From contig NZ_CP032998.1 in NCBI RefSeq assembly GCF_005080785.1, forward strand, positions 230,679 to 294,678: DNA of 64,000 nt. Reading direction: 5' to 3'. The position numbers were made by a program, and so were the translations under genes. Source of the DNA: Buchnera aphidicola (Stegophylla sp.). GTDB taxonomy: Bacteria > Pseudomonadota > Gammaproteobacteria > Enterobacterales > Enterobacteriaceae. The notes beneath the pieces were generated by a model that searched no databases, was not told where the DNA came from, and was given only the letters and a program-made list of their open reading frames with translations. Below, piece by piece: positions 44,112 through 53,645 of this stretch (the first letter of the stretch is position 1; each line of letters opens with the position of its first letter).

Positions 44112-44588
44112 TTAGATATATTTAATACTTAAAATTTTATAACTAACTTTACCTCCAGGAGTATTAACTATTACAATATCAGAAACTTTTTTACCAATTA
44201 ATGCTTTAGCTATTGGAGAGTTAACAGAAATTAAATTTTTTTTATAATCAGATTCATCATTACCAACAATACAAAATGTAAATATTTTATTAATATCTAT
44301 ATTTAATACTTTAATAGTAGAACCAAATGTAACCTTTCCATTAAAATAAATATTTTTTATATCAACAATCTGAGCGCAACATAATTTAGATTCAATTTCC
44401 CGAATTCGATTTTCACAAAATAATTGTTCTTCCTTAGCTGCATGATACTCAGCATTTTCTTTTAAATCACCATGTTGCCTTGCCTCAATAATAGAATTAA
44501 TAATTTTAGGTCGTTTATAATTTTTAAGTTCATATAATTCTTTTTCTAGTTTTTTTATTCCATTTATAGTTATAGGTGTTGTATACAT
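44112..44588 (-). CDS. greA: Transcription elongation factor GreA
   Basis: Rescues backtracked RNA polymerase by stimulating transcript cleavage. At 158 aa it has the same length as E. coli. The N-terminal coiled coil carries the acidic tip in GDLKENAEYHAAKEEQ, and the C-terminal FKBP-like domain ends with SPIAKALIGKKVSDI and TPGGKVSYKIL. ATG at 44588. It is divergent from ibaG. Confidence 0.97.
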   Translation of the reverse strand: MYTTPITINGIKKLEKELYELKNYKRPKIINSIIEARQHGDLKENAEYHAAKEEQLFCENRIREIESKLCCAQIVDIKNIYFNGKVTFGSTIKVLNIDINKIFTFCIVGNDESDYKKNLISVNSPIAKALIGKKVSDIVIVNTPGGKVSYKILSIKYI

Positions 44589-44764
44589 TACAATATTTCC
44601 TTAATTATCTTAAATGTATAATAAATATAATATATTTAAACAATTAATTTATATTAAAATATAAAATAAAATTATTTAACAAATAAATATAATATATATT
44701 ATATTTATTATTTTTTACATACATTGTAAAATAATTTATAACTTTAATATGATAAAAATAAAAT

Positions 44765-45016
44765 ATGAAAAATAAAGATATTCAATCTTATTTAATGAAA
44801 ACAATTCCTCTCGATAAATTATATGTAACTGGTGATAATAATCATATCAAAATTGTCGCTATTGGAAAAATATTTGAAGGAATAAATAATGTTCAAAAAC
44901 AACAAATCATTTATAAACCTTTAACAAAATATATTATAGAAAAAAAAATACATGCTATTTCTATTCATACATTTACTTTAAAAGAATGGAAAAAAAAAAA
45001 TACAACAAAACAATAA
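44765..45016 (+). CDS. ibaG: BolA-family protein IbaG (YrbA)
   Basis: Small BolA-like protein thought to work with monothiol glutaredoxins in iron-sulfur handling. At 83 aa it compares with 84 for E. coli IbaG. VTGDNNHIKIVAIGKIFEGI, QKQQIIYKPLTKYI, and AISIHTFT match the BolA fold; the conserved His lies within the loop before IKIVAIG. ATG start. In E. coli it is followed by murA, which is absent here; rplU follows within about 160 bases instead. Confidence 0.9.
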   Translation: MKNKDIQSYLMKTIPLDKLYVTGDNNHIKIVAIGKIFEGINNVQKQQIIYKPLTKYIIEKKIHAISIHTFTLKEWKKKNTTKQ

Positions 45017-45176
45017 ATATTATTTAAAATAAATTCTATATATAAATATTTTATATAATATTCATGTATTTAAAAAATAATTATGAAAACTTAAAATAAT
45101 TAATTTATTCATCAATTATATTTTTTATTTAATGAAAATTATCATAAACTATTTACCCAATATAAGGAATATATTC

Positions 45177-45491
45177 ATGTATGCAATTTTACAACATGGT
45201 GGTAAACAATATCAAATTGAACAAGGAAAAACAATTCGAATAGAAAAAATTAATCTGCCAATAAATAAAAATATTGAATTTAACAATATCTTAATGTTTT
45301 CAAATAATGGAAAAACTCAAATAGGACAACCTAATTTATCAAATATTAAAATTATAGGTAATATTATACAACATGGTAAATACAAAAAAATAAATATTAT
45401 TAAATTTCATCGTAGAAAACATTATAAAAAAAAACAAGGACATCGACAACACTTTACAGATGTTAAAATTATAAATATGTATCATATTTAA
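45177..45491 (+). CDS. rplU: 50S ribosomal protein L21
   Basis: Large-subunit protein binding 23S rRNA. From the ATG at 45177 it has 104 aa (E. coli 103), starting MYAILQHGGKQYQIEQG and ending HRRKHYKKKQGHRQHFTDVK; AAGGA lies nine bases upstream. An in-frame ATG at 45132 would add 15 unmatched residues. First gene of the conserved rplU-rpmA-obgE group. Confidence 0.97.
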   Translation: MYAILQHGGKQYQIEQGKTIRIEKINLPINKNIEFNNILMFSNNGKTQIGQPNLSNIKIIGNIIQHGKYKKINIIKFHRRKHYKKKQGHRQHFTDVKIINMYHI

Positions 45492-45512
45492 ATAAATCTA
45501 AAAGGAAAAATT

Positions 45513-45767
45513 ATGGCACAGAAAAAAGCTGGCGGATCTACTCGAAATGGAAGAGATTCACATTCAAAACGATTAGGTGTAAAACATTTTGGAGGTGAAT
45601 ATATTACATCTGGTTCTATTATTGTTAAACAACGAGGCACAAAATTTCATGCCGGCAATAATGTTAAACTAAGTAAAGATCACACTATATTTGCAATTAA
45701 AAATGGAAAAGTACAATTTTTAAAAAAAGGAATAAAACGTAAAATTTATGTAAATATTATTATTTAA
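45513..45767 (+). CDS. rpmA: 50S ribosomal protein L27
   Basis: Large-subunit protein near the peptidyl-transferase centre. At 84 aa it compares with 85. The N-terminus [20 protein letters not shown] is diagnostic, followed by [13 protein letters not shown]-like [18 protein letters not shown] Shine-Dalgarno and ATG. Separated from rplU by about 20 bases, so co-transcribed. Confidence 0.98.
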   Translation: MAQKKAGGSTRNGRDSHSKRLGVKHFGGEYITSGSIIVKQRGTKFHAGNNVKLSKDHTIFAIKNGKVQFLKKGIKRKIYVNIII

Positions 45768-45906
45768 TTAAAATATAACAATATTACTATATTTTATTAT
45801 AATACATTGTAATAATCTATAATAAAAAATAAAATATATAATATATAAAAATTATAAATGAAAATTTTTATTTGATTATTTAAATATTAAAAAATAATTT
45901 TTATGA

Positions 45907-46926
<1,020 letters not shown>

Positions 46927-46940
46927 TATATAGAATTTAA

Positions 46941-46967
46941 AATCCGGATATTGAAATATTCCGGATT
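46941..46967. terminator. Bidirectional hairpin between obgE and rpsI
   Basis: Inverted repeat AATCCGG / CCGGATT with a partly paired A/T centre, midway between two convergent genes 48 bases apart. The G+C stem in otherwise A/T DNA suggests selection as a shared terminator. Confidence 0.6.
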
Positions 46968-46974
46968 ATAACAT

Positions 46975-47367
46975 TTATCGTTTAGAAAATTGAGGTTTTT
47001 TCCTTGCTTTACGTAATCCAACTTTTTTTCTCTCAACACGTCTCGCATCTCGAGTTACAAAACCTGCTTGTCGTAATTCACTTTTCAATGACGAATCACA
47101 TTTAATTAAAGCATGTGTAATACCTTGACGAATTGCTCCAGATTGACTAGATATTCCACCTCCTTTAACAGTAATATATAAATTTACTTGATTTAACATA
47201 TTAGTTAATTGTAATGGATGCAAAACTACCATACGTAATGTTTCTCGAGGAAAATATTCTAATATAGATTTTTTATTAATAACAATATCACCTTTTCCTT
47301 TTTTTAAAAAAATACGTGCAGATGAACTTTTTCGACGACCAGTAGCATAACTTTGAATATTATTCAT
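46975..47367 (-). CDS. rpsI: 30S ribosomal protein S9
   Basis: Small-subunit head protein whose C-terminal tail reaches the P site. At 130 aa it has the E. coli length. [18 protein letters not shown] at the start and the basic end [14 protein letters not shown] are diagnostic. ATG start 15 bases after rplM, the conserved rplM-rpsI pair. Confidence 0.98.
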   Translation of the reverse strand: MNNIQSYATGRRKSSSARIFLKKGKGDIVINKKSILEYFPRETLRMVVLHPLQLTNMLNQVNLYITVKGGGISSQSGAIRQGITHALIKCDSSLKSELRQAGFVTRDARRVERKKVGLRKARKKPQFSKR

Positions 47368-47382
47368 AAATTGTACCCAAAA

Positions 47383-47811
47383 TTAAATATTTAAAAACGC
47401 AGGATTTTGTGCTGTATGCATATGAGAATCAGAAGCATACACTTTTAATTTTCGAAACATAGCGCGACCCAAAGATCCTTTTGGTAACATCCCTCGAACT
47501 GCAATTTCAATCACCCTTTCAGGATATTTTAAAATCATATCGTGAAAAGATATTTTTTTAATACCTCCAATATAACCAGTATGTTGATAATATAACTTAT
47601 CTTGTTTCTTATTTCCCGTTACTATCACTTGTGAAGCATTTAAAACAATAATATAATCTCCTACATCAATATTGGGAGTATATTCTATTTTATGTTTACC
47701 TCGTAAATAATAAGATATCTGAGTACATAAACGACCTAAAATTTTTCCTTTTGCATCAACATAATACCAATTTTTTTTTACATGATTACAGTTTATCGCA
47801 AAACTTTTCAT
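47383..47811 (-). CDS. rplM: 50S ribosomal protein L13
   Basis: Early-assembly protein of the large subunit. At 142 aa it has the E. coli length. [40 protein letters not shown] and [20 protein letters not shown] are conserved. ATG at 47811; divergent from pheA. Confidence 0.98.
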   Translation of the reverse strand: MKSFAINCNHVKKNWYYVDAKGKILGRLCTQISYYLRGKHKIEYTPNIDVGDYIIVLNASQVIVTGNKKQDKLYYQHTGYIGGIKKISFHDMILKYPERVIEIAVRGMLPKGSLGRAMFRKLKVYASDSHMHTAQNPAFLNI

Positions 47812-48039
47812 TTATATTATCCAAAATGTATATATAACAATTTTAAATTATATAAACATAAAAATATTTAACATACAATTATGTTATATAATCAAATATT
47901 TATACTTTCTGTGTAAAACAAAAACAAATATATATAATTCTTACTAATAATATTATTATTTTAGTACAATAAGATAAGTATAATGTTATATTGATTAAGA
48001 TAGAAAATATTTACAAATAATAATATTATGGATTAAATT

Positions 48040-49143
48040 ATGTACTATCAAAAAAAATTACTTACGTTCAGAAATAAAATAAATGATATTGACAAAACAA
48101 TACTACGATTATTATCTGATAGAAAAAAAATAATAGTAAAAATTGTACACAATAAAATTTTTTATAATTTATCTATAAAAGATAAAAAACGAGAACAAGA
48201 AATATTAGAAAAATTATTTAAAATAGGAAAAAAATATTTCTTATCTAATTATTATATTAAAAAAATATTTAAAAATATTATTCACGAATCTGTAAAAATA
48301 CAACAAAAAATTAAAAATAAATATATTACTAAAAACATTTTTACAACACCTTGTTTTACTTTTCTTGGCCCAAAAGGATCATATTCATATCTTGCAACTA
48401 TAAAATATGCTAAAAAAAAATTTCAATATTTTAACATAAAAACACAAGTAAATTTTCAACAGATATTTCAATCTATTAAAAATAAAATATCTCATTTTAC
48501 AATTGTACCTATTGAAAATACTTACTCTGGATTCATCAATGAAATATATAGCTTATTACTATTAAGAAAAATAAATATTATTGATGAAGTTGTAACTCCA
48601 ATACAACATCATTTAATTACAAAAAATATCACTCATTTAAAAAATATCAAAACGATTTATAGTCACCCTCAACCATTCGAACAATGTAATAAATTTTTAA
48701 AGACATTTAAAAATTTAAAAATACAATATACAAATAGTACTACAGATGCAATAAGAAAAATACTTACAATACAAAATAATTATTCTGCTGCTATAGGAAA
48801 TAAAGAAAAAATAAAAACATATCAACTAAAAAATCATAAAAACAAAATTACTAATCAAAAATATAATAATACTAAGTTTTTTATATTACAAAATAAAAAA
48901 TTTAAAAAATTTCCAAATGTTACTACAAAAATAATTTGTATTATAAATATAAAACAATATTTAGAATTAACTAATAAAATATTATTTCTTTTAACCCAAA
49001 ATAAAATAAATATATTAAAAATAGAATTAAAATCAAATCATTATAAAATATTTTGGGAAAATACTATATATTTAGAAATTCAAAAGTATCCATTATCAAA
49101 AAAAATAAAAACAATATTAAAAAAAATAAAAAATATCAATTAA
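48040..49143 (+). CDS. pheA: Bifunctional chorismate mutase/prephenate dehydratase
   Basis: Converts chorismate via prephenate to phenylpyruvate for phenylalanine supply. At 367 aa it compares with 386. The mutase domain (about 1-95) keeps the expected Arg, Lys, Asp-x-x-Arg-Glu (DKKRE) and Gln positions. The dehydratase domain (about 105-285) has FLGPKGSYSYLA, VPIENTYSGFINEIY and SHPQPFEQC; the TRF motif reads TKF. In the C-terminal ACT domain the E. coli phenylalanine-binding motifs GALV and ESRP align by eye with ELTN and ELKS, suggesting weakened feedback inhibition. ATG start; no leader peptide seen. Confidence 0.95.
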   Translation: MYYQKKLLTFRNKINDIDKTILRLLSDRKKIIVKIVHNKIFYNLSIKDKKREQEILEKLFKIGKKYFLSNYYIKKIFKNIIHESVKIQQKIKNKYITKNIFTTPCFTFLGPKGSYSYLATIKYAKKKFQYFNIKTQVNFQQIFQSIKNKISHFTIVPIENTYSGFINEIYSLLLLRKINIIDEVVTPIQHHLITKNITHLKNIKTIYSHPQPFEQCNKFLKTFKNLKIQYTNSTTDAIRKILTIQNNYSAAIGNKEKIKTYQLKNHKNKITNQKYNNTKFFILQNKKFKKFPNVTTKIICIINIKQYLELTNKILFLLTQNKINILKIELKSNHYKIFWENTIYLEIQKYPLSKKIKTILKKIKNIN

Positions 49144-50107
49144 AATTATAAAATATCTAAATCATACAACAAAATATGTTCATATATTTTAAAATTATAA
49201 TAATATAATTATTACAACCAATATTTAAGAATTTTAAAATATAAAAATATTTAAAACATACAAAAATATAATAATATAAAACTAAAATATTTTAAAAAAT
49301 TCAATTTATATACTATAATTAATGAATAAAATAATAACATTTAATATTATGATAAAAAATAAACAATATGATAATATCAAAAATGAAAATATATTATCAA
49401 AATAATAATAATTATTATGTAATAAATATATAAAACCATAGATAAATTTAATATTTTCAATCCACAAATAATTATATATAATATTAAACAATAAAATTAT
49501 ACGATATAATAAAGTATTTACATAATTTATGATAATAATATTATATTAGTTACATAATAAATTGCATTATTAAAACATAAAATTATTTCTTTTATTCATT
49601 TTAAAATATATATAATATCACGTAAAATAATAATAAAAACTTTTTAAATATTTAAAATTATATATTTCATAAATATATAAAAATAAAGTAAAATAATAAT
49701 TATTTAAAATACATTTCCAATCTGTTATAAAAATTTTTTATATATAATAAATATTATAAATTAATTAAATCATTGAGTTCATTAAGTATTCAAAATAATA
49801 TAAATAAAATATTTATTTTTTATCTTTTAAACATATAATCTTAAATATAAAAATATTTTTTATATAAATAAATAAATAAAAATATAATATAAATAATAAA
49901 ATATATATTCATTATCATAAAAAATTATATACATATAATAATAAATATATTAAAATTAATATAACAAATTTAAAATTATTACATAAACACACAATCTTTT
50001 AACAAAAAAATTTTTAATATATTATTTATATTTATCATATATAATAGAAAATAATATAATAAAATAATATTACCAGAATACATTAACCAATATTAACACG
50101 AGGAAAT
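49144..50107. other. Nearly 1 kb gene-free stretch between pheA and rpsP, position of ffh
   Basis: In E. coli ffh is next to rpsP, and other Buchnera keep ffh between pheA and rpsP. Here the interval has only chance reading frames (for example 49306-49491 on the minus strand, all Ile/Tyr/Phe/Asn) and no trace of the SRP GTPase motifs. Confidence 0.55.
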
Positions 50108-50374
50108 ATGGTAAAAATACGATTAGCATTACATGGTGCAAAAAAAAAACCATTTTATAAAATAGTAGTTGCAGATAGTCGATTCCCGCGAAATGGAAGA
50201 TTTATTGAAAACATTGGATTTTTTAACCCAAACATTAATCAAAAATCAAAAAAAATCAATTTAAACCTCAATCGAATCGACTATTGGATAAAAAATGGTG
50301 CAAAAATGTCAGAAAGAATAAAAACAATAATTAAAAAAATAAAAAAAAATAATTTTTTACATAATAAAAATTAA
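50108..50374 (+). CDS. rpsP: 30S ribosomal protein S16
   Basis: Small-subunit assembly protein. At 88 aa it compares with 82. MVKIRLALHGAKKKPFYKIV and DSRFPRNGRFIENIGFFNP are diagnostic. ATG follows GAGGA. First gene of rpsP-rimM-rplS; the C-terminal tail is Lys/Asn-rich. Confidence 0.97.
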   Translation: MVKIRLALHGAKKKPFYKIVVADSRFPRNGRFIENIGFFNPNINQKSKKINLNLNRIDYWIKNGAKMSERIKTIIKKIKKNNFLHNKN

Positions 50375-50400
50375 AAGAAAAAGAGGAAATATATAAATAA

Positions 50401-50894
50401 ATGATAAATCCATTAGTAATTGGAAAAATTGGTTGTGCTTATGGTATATTAGGTTGGAATACTATATTATCTTTTACTGAAAAAAAAAAAATATTTTTCA
50501 ATATCACCCTTGGTATATTATGAAAAATAATCATTGGAAAACTATATCTTTAGAACATAAAAAAATATATCAAAATAAAATAATAATTAAAATTAAAAAT
50601 ATTAATAATCGTGATCAAGCTAAAAAATTAGTCAATTCTTTAATTATGATTGATGCTCAAATATTACCTAACCTAAAACAATTTGAATACTATTGGAAAG
50701 ATATTATTTCTTGTAGAGTGTTTAATACATATCAAAAATATATTGGAATAGTTTACAATATTATAAGATCTAAATCAAATGATATATTAGTAATTAAAAA
50801 TTATTATCACGAAATACTCATTCCTTTTATAAAAGATACTATTATTTATCAAGTAGATATCATCAATAAAATTATTCATGTCAATTGGAATTGA
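50401..50894 (+). CDS. rimM: Ribosome maturation factor RimM, frameshifted in an A12 run
   Basis: 30S maturation factor binding S19. From the ATG at 50401 the frame gives MINPLVIGKIGCAYGILGWN, matching E. coli VLGKMGSSYGIRGWL, up to FTE; it then hits the A12 run at 50480-50491 and stops at 50519-50523. The other frame continues NIFQYHPWYIMKNNHWK (E. coli SIFDYQPWFIQKAGQWQ) and ends with the PRC-barrel part FEYYWKDIISCRVF. One extra A joins them with exactly the E. coli spacing (TE, four residues, IF), giving about 164 aa. The second part alone begins at 50520. Likely rescued by slippage; an assembly error or young pseudogene is possible. Confidence 0.9.
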
Positions 50895-50981
50895 ATATAC
50901 TATGTAAAGTATCAATATCATAGTTAATACAATAAAAATATTTTATTTTTAAAAATTTTTATAAATATTGGATACATGATA

Positions 50982-51356
50982 ATGAAAAACAACATTATAA
51001 AAAAAATTGAATATCAACAAACTAAAAAAAAAAAAATACCTTGTTTTAGACCTGGTGATACCATAGAAATACAAATTTGGGTAGTAGAAGCATCTAAAAA
51101 ACGTCTACAATCTTTTGAAGGTATTGTAATATCCATAAAAAATAGACAATTACAATCTTCATTTACAGTACGTAAAATTTCTCATGGAGAAGGTATTGAA
51201 AGAGTTTTTCAAACATATTCAAATATTATTGAAAATATTATAGTTAAAAAATGCGGTTCAGTAAGAAAAGCAAAATTATATTATTTACGTCATAAAATGG
51301 GAAAATCATTACGTATTAAAGAACGTATAAAAAATATATCCAAACATAAAAATTAA
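50982..51356 (+). CDS. rplS: 50S ribosomal protein L19
   Basis: Protein at the subunit interface of the 50S. About 124 aa from ATG 50982 (E. coli 115). [51 protein letters not shown] and AKLYYLR are diagnostic. GGA lies nine bases before 50982 but only three before an in-frame ATG at 50976, so I prefer the former. It follows rimM by about 90 bases; in E. coli trmD lies between them. Confidence 0.97.
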   Translation: MKNNIIKKIEYQQTKKKKIPCFRPGDTIEIQIWVVEASKKRLQSFEGIVISIKNRQLQSSFTVRKISHGEGIERVFQTYSNIIENIIVKKCGSVRKAKLYYLRHKMGKSLRIKERIKNISKHKN

Positions 51357-51360
51357 ATTA

Positions 51361-51386
51361 TGCAGTCATATGTTGTATTGACTGCA
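51361..51386 (+). terminator. Hairpin after rplS
   Basis: Perfect 8-bp inverted repeat TGCAGTCA / TGACTGCA with a ten-base loop, starting five bases past the rplS stop. The following run is A-rich rather than T-rich, so it may act as a 3'-end stabiliser as much as a terminator. Confidence 0.5.
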
Positions 51387-51902
51387 AAAATAAAAATATA
51401 ATTATGGATATTATCTATCATAATATTAAAAATATTCATAAAATATATATTATTGTAAAATATATTATTATTTATATCCATACAAAATCTTAAATACCTC
51501 ATACAAAATACAAGCAAACATAATGATACAATTTATTTAATTTATAACACAAAATATTAATTTCTTACAAATTATTTTTAAAATACAAATAGATGCTATA
51601 AAATATAAAATACAAAAAATATTATATACTATATTGTATTAAATAGTATATTATATTAATATTATATAAATGAAGATAAGTATTTTTACAATATAAATAC
51701 ATAATATTTTATTGTCTAAAATTTAAAATAATTATATAAATCAAATGTTTATTTTATTAAAATATATATAAAATTATAAAATATTAAATTTTTATGGCTT
51801 ATTATATAATAATTTTTAATAAAATAAACAAAAATTAAATGCTTTACAAAAATATTTAAAATGATTACCATAAATTATGAAATAACTATATAAAAAATAA
51901 AT
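51387..51902. other. 0.5 kb gene-free stretch between rplS and aroQ
   Basis: AT-rich, with no gene, RNA or clear repeat readable. Confidence 0.5.
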
Positions 51903-52358
51903 ATGTCTTATTTTAAAATTCTAATATTAAATGGACCTAATTTAAACTTATTAGGAACACGAGAAAAAAAAATTTATGGCACAAAATCATTAAATACTTT
52001 AATAAACGAATTATATACAAAATTTAATCAATCAAATGTTAAAATAACACACTTACAATCTAACGCAGAACATATTTTAATCGAAAAAATACAAAAATCT
52101 AATAAAAATATTGATTACATCATCATCAATCCAGCTGCTTTTGCACATACAAGTATAGCGTTACGAGATGCATTATTATCAATAAATGTTCCATTTATTG
52201 AAGTTCATATCTCTAATATATATTCTAGAGAAAAATTTAGATCACATTCTTGGTTATCTGATATTGCTCAAGGTATTATCTGTGGATTTGGAACTGATGG
52301 ATATTATTGGGCAATCAAAACAGCACTAAAAAGACTAAAGAAAAAACATAACTATTAA
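51903..52358 (+). CDS. aroQ: 3-dehydroquinate dehydratase, type II
   Basis: Third step of the shikimate pathway, supplying chorismate to PheA. At 151 aa it has the typical type II length. [16 protein letters not shown] carries the active-site Arg and Tyr; [19 protein letters not shown] and [14 protein letters not shown] carry the catalytic His region and substrate loop. ATG start. E. coli has an unrelated type I enzyme (AroD); type II is what Buchnera is known to use. Confidence 0.97.
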   Translation: MSYFKILILNGPNLNLLGTREKKIYGTKSLNTLINELYTKFNQSNVKITHLQSNAEHILIEKIQKSNKNIDYIIINPAAFAHTSIALRDALLSINVPFIEVHISNIYSREKFRSHSWLSDIAQGIICGFGTDGYYWAIKTALKRLKKKHNY

Positions 52359-52621
52359 ATCAATTTCATCATGTAATATTAAAATAATAAAATATAAAAA
52401 ATTATTTAATTGATCATAATAAACGTTAATATTATATACATGAATCAAAAATATATATAAAAAATTTTTCAATACAAGGACTCATATTACATTTTATAAA
52501 CAATGACTATATAAATAGTATTATAAATATATCAAATATATACCTAATTATAATACAATAAAACTATAATATATTTCAAAATCTTTTATAAAATAATATA
52601 AATATTATTCATATTTATATA

Positions 52622-53550
52622 TTATAAATATTGCATAATATGTAAAATATCTATAGGTAACGATATTTGAAACCTCATTAACTTATTAAAAACAGGATGA
52701 ATAAATGCTATTGTACTAGCATGCAATGCTTGTCTAGAAAATAACCTAATTTTTTTTACAGATTGATGTGTCATCCCTGTTGAGATATTATTATTATATA
52801 ATAAATCTCCTAAAATAGGATGTCGTATATGCAACATATGTACACGAATTTGATGTGTACGTCCTGTTTCTATTCGAATACGAAGATGAGTATAATATTT
52901 AAATTGTTGTATAACACGATAATGTGTAACGGAAGTTTTACCAGATATATTAGTCATCATACAAATTCTTTTTTTAATATGTCTCATAATAGGATAATTA
53001 ATTACTCCTCCAGAAATTACATGACCACATACTAATGCATCGTATTCACGAATAATTAATCTTTTTTTTAATAAAAATACCATTTTTTCATAACTATACA
53101 CATCTTTAGCAATAACCATCAAACCTGTAGTATTTTTATCTAATCTATGTATAATCCCCCCTCTAGGTACATTTTTTAATCGATAATCATAATATAACAA
53201 AGCATTTAATAAAGTACCATTTACATTTCCACATGCGGGATGTACAACACAACCAATTAATTTATTAATTATTAATATATTGTTATCTTCATAAATAATA
53301 TTTAAAGGAATATTTTCACCTAAATCATATTTTTTTTCTTTAACATCTAAAAAAATAGTAATTTTATCTCCAGGAAAAACATTAAAATTTGGTTTATCAA
53401 TAATCAAAAAATTTATCAATACTTGACGAGAAATAATGTATTTTTTTAAAATCGATCGAGAATAATTAGGAAACATACATACTAAAATATGATCTAATCT
53501 ACTTTTTTTTTATAGTATATTGGAACAATAACTTCAATTTTTTTTTTCAT
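52622..53550 (-). CDS. rluD: 23S rRNA pseudouridine(1911/1915/1917) synthase, frameshifted in an A9 run
   Basis: Modifies helix 69 of 23S rRNA. From the ATG at 53550 the frame gives MKKKIEVIVPIYYKKK, then stops after the A9 run (T9 on the plus strand at 53503-53511). The other frame continues RLDHILVCMFPNYSRS (E. coli RLDQALAEMFPDYSRS), then HRLDKNTTG with the catalytic Asp at about 138 and ETGRTHQIRVHM. A stop precedes the run in that frame and its first ATG is at 53476, which would cut into the S4 domain. One extra A yields about 309 aa (E. coli 326). Probably rescued by slippage. Confidence 0.9.
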
Positions 53551-53645
53551 AATATAATATTAACTAATTTTATTTAATAATATATTAAATAATATAATAA
53601 AATTAATCAATAAGGATTTTATATATTATATTATTTAAGGAATAT

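Noticed and set aside
49306-49491. 61-codon minus-strand reading frame in the pheA-rpsP gap
   Set aside because: Hydrophobic Ile/Tyr/Phe/Asn composition typical of chance frames in A/T DNA; no similarity to Ffh.
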